Below, one piece after another: positions 1 through 6,577 of a stretch of DNA of 40,322 nt. Every line of letters starts with the position of its first letter. The stretch's first letter is position 1. Under the pieces are notes generated by a model. It was given only the letters and a program-made list of their open reading frames with translations. It searched no databases and was not told where the DNA came from. Source of the DNA: a virus. The position numbers and the translations under genes are program-made. Location: positions 1 to 40,322 of the IMG/VR virus record IMGVR_UViG_3300031972_003247. One strand, given 5' to 3'.

Positions 1-903
1 CTAAGCGGCAACCCCGTCCACCACATCGAGCAGGTCTTCGGCCTCGATGTGGCCGTAGCGATCCGCCGTGATCTGAACCGAGGCATGGCCCGCCAGCTTC
101 GACACCTTGGCCAGCGGGAACCGCTTCATGGCCTTGGTCAGGGTGGTGTGCCGGGTGGTGTGAAACTTCACGAGCGAGAAGTCATAGCCGCGCGCAGCCA
201 TGTCCTGCCTGATCGCCTTCCACATGCCCCACAGTTCGCCGGGCGTGAACGGGAACAGCGGCCCGTTGCCCGCCTGTAGGCGCAGTTCAGGGAGCATGGC
301 CACGATCTCACCCGTGAGGGGCAGGGTGCGGGCCTTCTTTGATTTGGTGGAGTATCGCTCGAACGTCACGAAGTGCCGGGCCTGACCCTTCACGATCCGC
401 TTCTCGATGTGGCCGGGCCAGACCCGCAGGGCTTCGCCACGGCGACAGGCGGTGGACAGCAGGAACCGGATCAGCGCATCGAACCGGCGCCAGTCGCGGT
501 GGGGTTCGGCCTCGCGCCGGGCGGCGATGACCTCGAACATCGCGACCAGTTCATCGTCGGAAATGATGCGGTCCTGCACGTTGTCGATTTCGAAGGATGG
601 AAAGGTCGGCTTGGCCAGCAGCAGCGGTTGACCCTTGTCGTCCGTCATCTTCGTGGCCAGCAGCAGCGCGTTGGACAGGGTGTCCATGCGGCGCTTCACC
701 GTCGCGGGCGCCAGCGGCTTGCCGCCACGGCCCGTGGCCATGTCGGAGGCCAGCGTCTTAAGCCGGGTGTAGTGCAGCGTGGCGATGTCCTCGGAGCCGA
801 TCAGGCGGCGCAGGATTCGCAGGTTGGATTGGAGCGTGGCGGTCGAACGATGCGCGGACCACTCGGTCAGTTCGCAGACCTTCAAGAGTTCATCGACGGT
901 CAT
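1..903 (-). CDS. Tyrosine recombinase (phage integrase)
   Basis: This 300-aa protein would catalyse site-specific integration and excision of the prophage. An N-terminal core-binding SAM-like region spans about residues 1-100 and the catalytic domain about 112-295. I can see the family residues: Arg154 in TACRRGE, a lysine-rich beta-hairpin at 186-191, His248 and Arg251 in FHTTRH, Gly272-His273 in LAGH, and the nucleophile Tyr283 in DRYGHI. Length and motif spacing are normal for the family. The ATG at 903 overlaps the stop of the upstream winged-helix gene by 4 nt (ATGA), so the two are probably translationally coupled and share the promoter near 1423-1451. Its position at the far end from the phage polymerase fits a prophage boundary. 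Any att site would lie outside the window on the left. Confidence 0.93.
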   Translation of the reverse strand: MTVDELLKVCELTEWSAHRSTATLQSNLRILRRLIGSEDIATLHYTRLKTLASDMATGRGGKPLAPATVKRRMDTLSNALLLATKMTDDKGQPLLLAKPTFPSFEIDNVQDRIISDDELVAMFEVIAARREAEPHRDWRRFDALIRFLLSTACRRGEALRVWPGHIEKRIVKGQARHFVTFERYSTKSKKARTLPLTGEIVAMLPELRLQAGNGPLFPFTPGELWGMWKAIRQDMAARGYDFSLVKFHTTRHTTLTKAMKRFPLAKVSKLAGHASVQITADRYGHIEAEDLLDVVDGVAA

Positions 904-1415
904 GGACTGTCCTTCAATCTGGCCAGAGCCGTGCGGACGCGGCGGGCCATGGCCTCGCCCTTGGGTGTCAGGCGGATGACCTTGCGGCGCGCATCGGACG
1001 GGTCGGGTTCGAGTTCGATCCAGCCCAAGCCATCGGGAGCCTGATCAGACGGAGCGGTCAGCAGCAGGTAGGATCGGCCGATTGCCTGACCCAAGATCGG
1101 CTGGCCTTCCTTGTCGGAGCCAGCCAGTTCACGGAGTTCGGACACGATAGTCTCGTGGCCCATGGCCTCGCGCTCCACCATCATGGCGAAGGCGAGCATC
1201 TGACGGAGGCTGGTGCGCGGCGGGGCTTCCTCGGCCAGCGCGCGAAGGGCCTCACTGAATGCTGCGTAGGACCATACATCACGGGCCAGACCCGTGGGTG
1301 TCTTGGGGCGCGGGGCAGGGGCGGGGGCTTTTCGGGGCGACATGATGCGACGATCCTTCACGACTCGCGTGGAAGGATCGGTGATCGGTGCATCAATGAA
1401 AAGGTCGAGGTTCAT
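900..1415 (-). CDS. Winged-helix (MarR-like) regulator upstream of integrase
   Basis: The 171-aa product starts MNLDLFID. Its C-terminal half resembles a MarR-type winged helix: a helical stretch, then a wing-like segment (GWIELEPDPSDARRKVIRL), then LTPKGEAMARRVRTAL, the usual ending of such domains. I infer a DNA-binding regulator of integrase or lysogeny; no closer family is recognised. The start at 1415 is chosen because a near-consensus promoter places the transcription start at about 1416, so the mRNA would begin at or next to this ATG (leaderless). A longer reading from 1469 would begin upstream of the promoter. MSPRKAP at 1343 is a possible internal start. The gene overlaps the integrase by 4 nt and probably forms a two-gene lysogeny operon with it. 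Confidence 0.7.
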   Translation of the reverse strand: MNLDLFIDAPITDPSTRVVKDRRIMSPRKAPAPAPRPKTPTGLARDVWSYAAFSEALRALAEEAPPRTSLRQMLAFAMMVEREAMGHETIVSELRELAGSDKEGQPILGQAIGRSYLLLTAPSDQAPDGLGWIELEPDPSDARRKVIRLTPKGEAMARRVRTALARLKDSP

Positions 1416-1422
1416 CAGCGAG

Positions 1423-1451
1423 ATTCTACGGGCGGTAAATAGATGTGTCAA
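1423..1451 (-). promoter_or_regulatory. Sigma70 promoter for regulator-integrase operon, likely leaderless
   Basis: On the minus strand, TTGACA (1451-1446) is separated by exactly 17 bp from TAGAAT (1428-1423). Only 7 nt lie between the -10 box and the ATG at 1415, so transcription should start at or next to the AUG, giving a leaderless message as for lambda cI from PRM. No Shine-Dalgarno fits in that space. The hexamers and spacing are read directly; the leaderless start is inference. Confidence 0.75.
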
Positions 1452-1494
1452 CGCAAGCATAGCGTTCACGCAATGGGCGTGGTAGAACGAGGAT

Positions 1495-1842
1495 ATGGAC
1501 AGAGAGAACTTTCAGACCCTCGGCGAAATTCGTTCATACGAGCGCGCGACGGATCAGCGGCTTGCCGACGAACTTCGCGTCACGCGCCGTGACAAAAGCT
1601 GGATGAAAACCTCGGCGAAGATCGGAGCCGTTGGCGCCGCCGTGCTGGCCTTCGCGTGGCTCGGGCCGCTCACAGGCGTGGCGCAGATGGTCGTCGGCCT
1701 GATCGGTGTGCTGATCCTCCTGAACATCACCGGATGGTGGGTGATGGAAGGGTTCAGCGAGATCGGCGACCGGCTCCGGTCTGGCTCCGACAAGGATGCA
1801 GAGATCGCCCGGCTCCGGTCGCGTCTGGCCAGTCGCAACTGA
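1495..1842 (+). CDS. Small two-TM membrane protein
   Basis: This 115-aa protein has a polar N-terminus (residues 1-40). Two adjacent hydrophobic segments follow at about 43-60 and 63-83, then a charged C-terminal tail (EIGDRLRSGSDKDAEIARLRSRL) that looks like a short coiled coil. An AACGAGGAT ribosome site precedes the ATG. It is divergent from the regulator-integrase operon and lies 18 nt ahead of the next secreted-protein gene, so the two probably form a small plus-strand unit. No family is recognised. A moron-type envelope protein expressed from the prophage is one possibility, by inference only. Confidence 0.7.
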   Translation: MDRENFQTLGEIRSYERATDQRLADELRVTRRDKSWMKTSAKIGAVGAAVLAFAWLGPLTGVAQMVVGLIGVLILLNITGWWVMEGFSEIGDRLRSGSDKDAEIARLRSRLASRN

Positions 1843-1860
1843 ATTGTGGATAGCGTGGGC

Positions 1861-2292
1861 ATGAGAACCTTACCGATTCTAATCGCAGCGGTGATGCTCG
1901 CTGTCACCGCAGGTTCCGCCACGGCCTCGGAGCAGTTCAACCTGAACTGTGAAGGACAGCGGCGGTTTGAAGATCGAACCGAACCGGTGACGATCATTAT
2001 CCGTGTCGATCTGGAGCGGCGGCTATGGTGCCGAGACGAATGTCTCGGAATGCGCGAGATCGAAAGCGTATCGCCGGTTAATCTCATCCTTGAGAATGAG
2101 ATCGATTTGATCGTCAGTGAGAGCCGCCCGTTCTCCTCCTATCCCACCAAAAAATACCTCATGTTGAGCCGAACCGAAGGCATATTCGCTGAGGGGGTTC
2201 TTCATCCGTTCAATGAAATTTTTAGTGGGGGCGGGCGTTGCACTGTCGCCCCTTTCACCGGCTTTCCAGCCGACCCGGTAACATTGTTCTGA
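1861..2292 (+). CDS. Putative secreted/periplasmic protein
   Basis: The 143-aa product starts MRTLPILIAAVMLAVTAG and carries a Sec signal peptide with likely cleavage after about residue 21 (SATA-S). The mature part has four cysteines (in NLNCEGQ, LWCRDECLG and GGRCTV) that could form disulfides, which suits a periplasmic protein. The ATG at 1861 is preferred over a GTG at 1846 because it gives a standard signal peptide, although no strong ribosome site precedes either. It lies just downstream of the two-TM protein on the same strand. No family is recognised. By context it may be a lysogenic-conversion or exclusion factor, but the sequence does not show this. Confidence 0.65.
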   Translation: MRTLPILIAAVMLAVTAGSATASEQFNLNCEGQRRFEDRTEPVTIIIRVDLERRLWCRDECLGMREIESVSPVNLILENEIDLIVSESRPFSSYPTKKYLMLSRTEGIFAEGVLHPFNEIFSGGGRCTVAPFTGFPADPVTLF

Positions 2293-2326
2293 ACATGCAC
2301 GGCTCGCCGACTGCCGCGCTTGAAGT

Positions 2327-2554
2327 CTAATCCATCTGCCCGTGCCGCAGGAAATATGCCTCTGCAAACAGCGCGGATTCCTCGATGTCCTCTTCGGCCT
2401 TGGCCAAGTCCCGCGCGATTTCGTGCTTGCGCGTGGCCAGCTTGGACATTTCGGCCCGCATGTTGCCGATGGCCACAAGCTGGCGCTGATACGCGGCCAT
2501 GTAGCTGGCGAGGACGCGCGGGGTTAGTTCCGCTTCGGTGAAGGTAGTTTTCAT
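2327..2554 (-). CDS. Small helical protein, unknown
   Basis: This 75-aa protein starts MKTTFTEAEL. It is almost wholly helical and strongly charged, with a coiled-coil-like run from about residue 20 to 65 (MRAEMSKLATRKHEIARDLA then KAEEDIEESALFAEA). The start at 2554 is chosen over a longer reading because homologous-looking composition begins there and the upstream extension would cross the neighbouring divergent gene. No family is recognised. Its start faces the small membrane-protein gene at 2588 across 33 bp, which must hold any promoters for both. Confidence 0.55.
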   Translation of the reverse strand: MKTTFTEAELTPRVLASYMAAYQRQLVAIGNMRAEMSKLATRKHEIARDLAKAEEDIEESALFAEAYFLRHGQMD

Positions 2555-2587
2555 GAGACGGTCGGTTGAACGCCGGGGGAGCGAAAT

Positions 2588-2800
2588 ATGTGGAATGCGC
2601 TTGCGGGTTTGCTGATTGCGGCCCTGATCGGAATGTATCTCGCGTCGTTCTGGCTCAAGAGCGAGGCGTTCTGGGGGCGGGTGCACAAGAGCATGATAGC
2701 GGTTTTGGTCATCAGCGTGGTTGGAGTGTCCTTGGTGATGTGTGCCGAGGGCGGAAGCGACGAGACGCTATTCGAGCGCGAGTATCGAGGGCGCAGATAG
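2588..2800 (+). CDS. Small two-TM membrane protein
   Basis: This 70-aa protein has two hydrophobic helices at about residues 4-22 and 36-54, joined by a short charged loop, and a polar arginine-rich C-terminus. A GGGGGAGCG ribosome site lies about 5 nt before the ATG. The two-TM hairpin and small size resemble phage holin or superinfection-exclusion proteins, but no signature allows a specific name. It is divergent from the 75-aa helical gene and convergent with the next small minus-strand gene. Confidence 0.6.
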   Translation: MWNALAGLLIAALIGMYLASFWLKSEAFWGRVHKSMIAVLVISVVGVSLVMCAEGGSDETLFEREYRGRR

Positions 2801-2813
2801 GCCGGTTCCGCCA

Positions 2814-3035
2814 TTAGGTGAGCATCCCAATAGCTTGGCCAAGTGCGCCGCCGATCACAGCCCCCATCGCCATGCACGCCAGCATCACCTTGATGAGGGC
2901 ACGTTCGCGAAGAACTTTATCCCGTTCGCGCTGGCGTTCAGCTTTGACCAACATCCATTCGGACTGGCGCCGGTTGAGGATGCGGGCGGCTTGTGCGGCG
3001 GTGACGGGCTTGCCGTCGTAGTGGAACCCCGACAT
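2814..3035 (-). CDS. Small protein with C-terminal membrane helix
   Basis: This 73-aa protein starts MSGFHYDGKPVTAAQAARIL. A basic helical region follows (residues 18-48, rich in Arg and Lys), then one C-terminal glycine-rich hydrophobic segment at about 50-71 (VMLACMAMGAVIGGALG). The start at 3035 overlaps the stop of the HNH endonuclease gene by one base (TGATG), so it is probably translated by coupling. A tail-anchored topology is inferred. No family is recognised. Confidence 0.6.
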   Translation of the reverse strand: MSGFHYDGKPVTAAQAARILNRRQSEWMLVKAERQRERDKVLRERALIKVMLACMAMGAVIGGALGQAIGMLT

Positions 3036-3526
3036 CACGCGACCCTCGTGACGGTCCACGAACCGTCATCGTTCGCGGCCGGGGCGACCCGGAAGTCTTT
3101 TCCGGTGCGGCGGCGAGCGGCCCAGACCGTTGAGATGATGCTCTGGCGACCTACAGGATTGGACTCGAAAGCCTCGCCGACTGAAAGCTGGTGCCACGGA
3201 TAAGAGAAACCGATCCTCTGTCCGAGGACCACGCTGTCGAGCAGGTTTTCGGAGCGCGTGCAGTAGCGCAGGTTCGAAGGCCGGTTGTCGGTTTTGACGC
3301 AGTTGCCGTGCGCCACATCCAGACCTTCCGGTCGCGGTCCATGGAAGGCCAGCGCGACGAGGCTATGAACGGTCTTGCAGATCATCCGACCGCCGATGCG
3401 GACGTGAACGGTCTGGTATCCCAGAGGATGTGGTTGGGGTTTCAGGACGCACCCAAACGGGCTGCGAATTCGTCCGAGGTCTGAAGCCTCATATTTTGAA
3501 CCGGGTATCGGTCGCCATGTCTCCAT
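3035..3526 (-). CDS. NUMOD4/HNH homing-type endonuclease
   Basis: This 163-aa protein starts with a NUMOD4-like motif: METWRPIPGSKYEASDLGRI then RSPFGCVLKP, the W-x-x-I...Y-x-x-S-x-x-G-x-x-R-S pattern. It continues with GYQTVHVRIGG and TVHSLVALAF. The HNH core reads GLDVAHGNCVKTDNRPSNL (residues 69-86), with His73, Asn81 and Asn85 in the usual H-N-N places, then RYCTRSENLLD. Such enzymes cut DNA and often move within phage genomes. Length is normal for free-standing phage HNH enzymes. A terminator-like hairpin with a T-run lies only 12-47 nt ahead of the ATG, so leader regulation is possible. The downstream small gene overlaps its stop. Confidence 0.85.
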   Translation of the reverse strand: METWRPIPGSKYEASDLGRIRSPFGCVLKPQPHPLGYQTVHVRIGGRMICKTVHSLVALAFHGPRPEGLDVAHGNCVKTDNRPSNLRYCTRSENLLDSVVLGQRIGFSYPWHQLSVGEAFESNPVGRQSIISTVWAARRRTGKDFRVAPAANDDGSWTVTRVA

Positions 3527-3537
3527 TGTCAGTCACC

Positions 3538-3573
3538 AAAAAGGCCCGCCGATGGACAAGATCGGCGAGCCTT
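3538..3573 (-). terminator. Intrinsic terminator / leader hairpin before HNH gene
   Basis: On the minus strand a 13-bp stem (3573-3561 with 3553-3541, one G-U pair) encloses a 7-nt loop and is followed by five T residues (3542-3538). It sits directly upstream of the HNH endonuclease start at 3526. It either stops minus-strand transcription from the right or acts as an attenuator in the leader. Its loop and flanks resemble the hairpin at 7286-7316. Confidence 0.7.
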
Positions 3574-3950
3574 CGGTGTGAACTTGGATAGGAGAATCCG
3601 GCTGTTCAAAACATGGCCCGACGCGCGACTTGTCCTTCGTGCGTGCGGATATGTTTTTATTTAGTCGGTGATTGCGCCGGTTATGTCGGCAGTTATGCGG
3701 AGTGCGTCGAAATACGCTTCAATTCCGGCTTCATTTTCCCGTTCGTATTATCCCAACGGTGAAAACGTCGGCGTATTAAACGCTAATGTAAAACTGGTGT
3801 TGTGTATTGCGTGCACAAAACGTCGGCAGAGTTTCACTTTTTTAGTGAAACTGTTCGCATATCGGTCAAGTGGGTCTGCGTTACCGCAAGTAACGTGCTT
3901 GTGGATACCAAAAAAAACCCTTCACCTCGACCGGAGAGTGTGCTTCCATA
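3574..3950. other. AT-rich noncoding region with palindromes and repeats
   Basis: No convincing gene is seen here, and the stretch is visibly more AT-rich than its surroundings. It holds an 8-bp perfect hairpin with a T5 loop (GTTTCACT/AGTGAAAC, 3831-3851) and a 6-bp hairpin (CGTTAC/GTAACG, 3879-3895). It also holds an 11-bp direct repeat AAAACGTCGGC (3762-3772 and 3817-3827) with a related GTCGGCAG near 3685. The clustering suggests a regulatory or replication-initiation region, which is inference only. Confidence 0.4.
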
Positions 3951-4041
3951 GCGTGGTCGCTCGGGCATGGTTCGCCCACGCCAAGCGACCCCCGGCTGCA
4001 ACCGGGGGCCATTTAGACAGTCGTTAGAAAGGAGGTGCCCG

Positions 4042-4122
4042 GTGTTGAGCGAACATCGGGTGGGTGAGGACGCATCGGGGGTTCAGCCGGTGGTCCAATA
4101 TCCCATCCTCAGAATAGGTTGA
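4042..4122 (+). CDS. Possible 26-aa small protein behind an ideal Shine-Dalgarno
   Basis: A GTG at 4042 lies 4 nt after AGAAAGGAGGTG, a near-perfect ribosome site, and opens a 26-codon frame (VLSEHRVGEDASGVQPVVQY then PILRIG) that ends at TGA 4120-4122. The intrinsic terminator starts 4 nt later. A TTG at 4045 is an alternative start. The start codon lies inside a 9-bp stem, so translation might be gated by RNA folding. It could be a short secreted-signal or leader peptide, or no gene at all. Coding character cannot be judged at this length. Confidence 0.3.
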   Translation: MLSEHRVGEDASGVQPVVQYPILRIG

Positions 4123-4125
4123 GGA

Positions 4126-4155
4126 AGGGGCGGTCCTGTCGGGCCGCCCCTTTTC
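4126..4155 (+). terminator. Rho-independent terminator
   Basis: GGGGCGG (4127-4133) pairs with CCGCCCC (4144-4150), extended by an outer A-T pair, and is followed by TTTTCTTT. This ends the structured-RNA or small-frame transcript and isolates it from the SRAP gene 80 bp downstream. Confidence 0.85.
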
Positions 4156-4233
4156 TTTGACCCATTCTCGCGCAGTTGTCCAATATGCCGAGGCTTATGC
4201 GGCACCAAAGGCCGACCAGTCAGGCAGACGACA

Positions 4234-4785
4234 ATGTGCAATCGGTTCAGGAACGACAAGGATTTCGCTGCGTGGGAGCGTGAGTTCACGTCGCGTAACA
4301 TTGTCATCTTCCGAACCAATGATGCGACACCAAATCGGGGTGTCCATGGCGATGTTCGCCCGACTGATCCCGCCTTCGTGGTTCGCCATGACGGCGCAGT
4401 GGAAACGCTGCCATGGGGCTTTCCGGGGCCACGAGGACCGGTGATCAACTACCGATCAGAGGGACGCGACTTCCCGCTGGACCGACGCGCACTGATCCTC
4501 GCCACCGCATTCTACGAGACGACACCGCCCGTCGATCCGAAGCAGAAGCGGAAGGACTGGTGGGTGTTCGAGGCTCGCCATCCCTTCGCTTTGGCGGGCT
4601 ACGTCCGAGACGGTCGGTTCAGTCTGCTGACGGCAGACGCTGGCCCTGATGTGGTGGCGATCCACGACCGGCAACCCGTGGTCGCGGTAGCTGACGACTG
4701 GAATAGCTGGCTGACTGATCCGTCCAGCGACATCCTCAAGCCGTCAGCGGCTAATACCCTGACGGTGCAGCCTCACAAGGGGTGA
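4234..4785 (+). CDS. SRAP (HMCES/YedK-like) abasic-site peptidase
   Basis: This 183-aa protein belongs to the SOS-response-associated peptidase family, which forms a thiazolidine DNA-protein crosslink with abasic sites in single-stranded DNA. The residues needed are present: Met1-Cys2 (the catalytic Cys after Met removal), Asn72 and Arg74 in NYRSEG, Glu95 in TAFYET, and His144 in IHDRQPV. It is slightly shorter than YedK (about 220 aa) but keeps the core. It precedes an orphan methyltransferase by about 180 bp, both on the plus strand. In a phage it may protect replicating DNA, whether its own damaged or base-excised DNA; this role is inferred. Confidence 0.9.
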   Translation: MCNRFRNDKDFAAWEREFTSRNIVIFRTNDATPNRGVHGDVRPTDPAFVVRHDGAVETLPWGFPGPRGPVINYRSEGRDFPLDRRALILATAFYETTPPVDPKQKRKDWWVFEARHPFALAGYVRDGRFSLLTADAGPDVVAIHDRQPVVAVADDWNSWLTDPSSDILKPSAANTLTVQPHKG

Positions 4786-4854
4786 CTTGGGTGTCAGGCA
4801 GGCGATGTGCTCGGAGGCCGACCCGAAGATTGTCTCACAAGACCGCAGGACTGC

Positions 4855-4895
4855 AACCATAATATGTTGTTGTTTTTATTGGTCTAAAATAGGTG
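4855..4895 (+). promoter_or_regulatory. AT-rich putative promoter region for methyltransferase
   Basis: The gap between the SRAP and methyltransferase genes contains a conspicuous A/T stretch with TTGTTG runs and a TAAAAT hexamer (about 4885). A -10-like box is plausible, but no well-spaced -35 box is present. Confidence 0.3.
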
Positions 4896-4962
4896 ACAGA
4901 TCAGAGAACTGGGGCATCATTTGATTGTGGCCGCTGAGGGTCACGTCAGCCCGGAGGCGCCT

Positions 4963-5883
4963 TTGTCGAACATCTCGTTTTTCCGTCGCAGCGAATGTGC
5001 GGCTAACGACAACAAGGTGGTCCCGCCGCCGACCCCGCCGACCCTGAACCTGCACCTCGGAGACTGTCTCGATGTGCTAAAGGCCGTCGCGGATTCCTCG
5101 GTCCATCTGGTGGCTATCGACCCGCCCTACAACACCACTCGCCTCCAATGGGACAAGGCGATCCCGTTCGAAGAACTGTGGCCGGAACTGCGCCGCATCC
5201 TGACCCCTACCGGCACTGTGGTCATGACGGCGGCGCAGCCCTTCACGTCCATGGCTGTGATGTCGGCGCCTGACCTCTTTAAGTTCGCCATGGTCTGGAA
5301 AAAGAGCCGGGCGACCGGACATCTGCTGTCGAAGAACCGCCCGATGATGCAGCACGAGGATGTCCTTGTGTTCTCCAAGGGCGTGACCGCTCACCCGGAC
5401 AGGTCCAGCCGCCGCATGACCTACAATCCGCAGGGCATGGTGGAACTGGAAACGCCGATCCGCACGCGCAACGGTCGCCAGTCTGGTCTCTACAACAACA
5501 ACGGCCAGATGGGGGGGGCCAACGGTTTCCATCACTTCGACGGGAAGGGGTATCAGACCTTCAATGGGGGCCGCGTTCGCTACAAGGACGAGGTGCGCGT
5601 GCAGACCCACACCGGTTTTCCCACTTCCATTCTGTCGTTCGATAGCGTCCACATGCCGGTCCACTCGACGCAGAAGCCCGTTGAACTTTTCGACTACCTG
5701 ATCCGCACGTTCAGCAACCCCGGCGATGTGGTCATGGACCCGACCATGGGGTCGGGAACCACGGGCGTGGCTGCTCTGGCTGCTGGGCGCCACTTCATCG
5801 GTGTCGAACGTGATCCCGTCTATTTCCAGATCGCCAGTGGCCGCATCAACGGGGCATTCGAGCGCGGAAAGGAAGCGGCATGA
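4963..5883 (+). CDS. Orphan beta-class DNA methyltransferase
   Basis: This is an S-adenosylmethionine-dependent amino-methyltransferase (N6-adenine or N4-cytosine). Catalytic motif IV, DPPYN, comes first (residues 53-57 from the chosen start). The SAM-binding motif DPTMGSGTTG comes near the C-terminus (259-268). That order, with the target-recognition region between, defines the beta class, which also contains CcrM and M.HinfI. I chose TTG at 4963, which has GGAGG 5 nt upstream; an in-frame TTG at 4921 lacks one. No restriction endonuclease is adjacent, so it is probably an orphan enzyme protecting phage DNA or modulating expression. Its stop overlaps the next small gene by ATGA. It lacks the CcrM C-terminal extension, so GANTC specificity should not be assumed. 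Confidence 0.9.
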   Translation: MSNISFFRRSECAANDNKVVPPPTPPTLNLHLGDCLDVLKAVADSSVHLVAIDPPYNTTRLQWDKAIPFEELWPELRRILTPTGTVVMTAAQPFTSMAVMSAPDLFKFAMVWKKSRATGHLLSKNRPMMQHEDVLVFSKGVTAHPDRSSRRMTYNPQGMVELETPIRTRNGRQSGLYNNNGQMGGANGFHHFDGKGYQTFNGGRVRYKDEVRVQTHTGFPTSILSFDSVHMPVHSTQKPVELFDYLIRTFSNPGDVVMDPTMGSGTTGVAALAAGRHFIGVERDPVYFQIASGRINGAFERGKEAA

Positions 5884-6020
5884 ACAACATTCCCGAAGCC
5901 ATCCCCGCGATGATCGAACAGCAGCTTCGCGAAGCCGAGAGCCAGAAGCGATCCGACAGAGCCAAGGCCGCGTGGAAGCGGCGCAAGGCTAACCCGATGC
6001 CGGTGAAAGCCGCCGCCTGA
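5880..6020 (+). CDS. 46-aa basic small protein coupled to methyltransferase
   Basis: The ATG at 5880 overlaps the methyltransferase stop by 4 nt. The frame encodes 46 residues, beginning MNNIPEAIPAMIEQQLREAE and ending with a very basic stretch (AKAAWKRRKANPMPVKAAA). It looks like one amphipathic helix with a basic tail and could bind nucleic acid. No family is recognised. The perfect coupling to a confident gene is the main reason to believe it is real. Confidence 0.55.
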   Translation: MNNIPEAIPAMIEQQLREAESQKRSDRAKAAWKRRKANPMPVKAAA

Positions 6021-6022
6021 CT

Positions 6023-6277
6023 TCATCCGTCAGGCTGGCCGAAGTCTCTCCCGATCAGCGATCCACCGGACAGGTCCACGCTCAACCCAAGCTTGGAACG
6101 CGCCGAAGCATAGTGCTGACGCGCGTTCTGGGCTTCGGCCAAAGCGCCGTTCAACTGATAGTCCATCCGTTCAATCTGACCGACCAGCAGCGCAATGATC
6201 TCGTCCTGTTTGTTCAGCCGCTCTTGCGCCCGGTCGAGGGCTTCGGCCAACAGGCCGTTGATTTCTTCTTGTGTCAT
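6023..6277 (-). CDS. Small coiled-coil protein
   Basis: This 84-aa protein is predicted helical for residues 1-62. Heptad-like spacing of Leu and Ile (ALDRAQERLNKQDEIIALLV then GQIERMDYQL) suggests a coiled coil, followed by a Gly/Ser-rich tail. It has no cysteines and no membrane segment. It is convergent with the methyltransferase unit, ending 2 nt past it. Its upstream leader contains a 9-bp hairpin (6299-6327) and the AT-rich repeat cluster further up. No function is recognised. Confidence 0.6.
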   Translation of the reverse strand: MTQEEINGLLAEALDRAQERLNKQDEIIALLVGQIERMDYQLNGALAEAQNARQHYASARSKLGLSVDLSGGSLIGRDFGQPDG

Positions 6278-6298
6278 AGCTTCATTCTAAAGTTTGCG

Positions 6299-6327
6299 CC
6301 TCCGACCATCTGTTTGCAGGTCGGAGG
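6299..6327. other. Perfect 9-bp hairpin in leader of coiled-coil gene
   Basis: CCTCCGACC (6299-6307) and GGTCGGAGG (6319-6327) form a perfect stem with an 11-nt loop, 22 nt upstream of the minus-strand start at 6277. No T-run follows on either strand, so it is not an intrinsic terminator. It may be a leader RNA structure or protein site. Confidence 0.5.
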
Positions 6328-6417
6328 GCGGTTTCATGCGCCGCCGCCGCCACCACGCTTCCCCGTATTTCAGGAGAGGTCTGGCATCGAGCAGAAGCGA
6401 GAGGGCAGGTCCGCCCT

Positions 6418-6562
6418 GTATTAATAGAGATCACCCAAAATACTCGAAAACTGTATTTCGAGGGGTCTCCCTCTATTATAGAGAGAACGGCCAAAGGCCC
6501 GTATTTCGACAGGGGTCTCCCTCTATTAATATAGTAGGTATTGTAGGTATTAATAGAGGGAG
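6418..6562. repeat. AT-rich repeat cluster (direct and inverted repeats)
   Basis: A 26-28-bp direct repeat (GTATTTCGA then GGGGTCTCCCTCTATTA) occurs at 6453-6478 and 6501-6528, the second copy with a 2-bp insertion. The second copy runs into a perfect 15-bp inverted repeat, CTCCCTCTATTAATA (6517-6531) and its complement (6548-6562). TATTAATAGAG-like boxes recur near 6418 and as CTCTATTATAGAG near 6469. The segment is far more AT-rich than its flanks and holds no credible gene. Iteron or operator function is inferred. Confidence 0.7.
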
Positions 6563-6577
6563 CGATTGCCTCCCGAA

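Larger units (their letters stand above)
3955..4155 (+). ncRNA. Candidate structured RNA ending in a strong terminator
   Basis: Several consecutive stems can be drawn on the plus strand. GGTCGCT (3955-3961) pairs with AGCGACC (3984-3990) around an inner GGGC/GCCC. CCCCCGG (3989-3995) pairs with CCGGGGG (4002-4008). CCCGGTGTT (4038-4046) pairs with AACATCGGG (4052-4060). CCTCA/TGAGG is at 4107-4124, and the terminator closes the series. Between stems lies AGAAAGGAGGTG (4026-4037), a 12-nt complement of the alphaproteobacterial 16S 3' tail. No known RNA family is recognised. It may instead be the leader of a 26-codon reading frame (4042-4122). The 5' end is uncertain. Confidence 0.4.
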
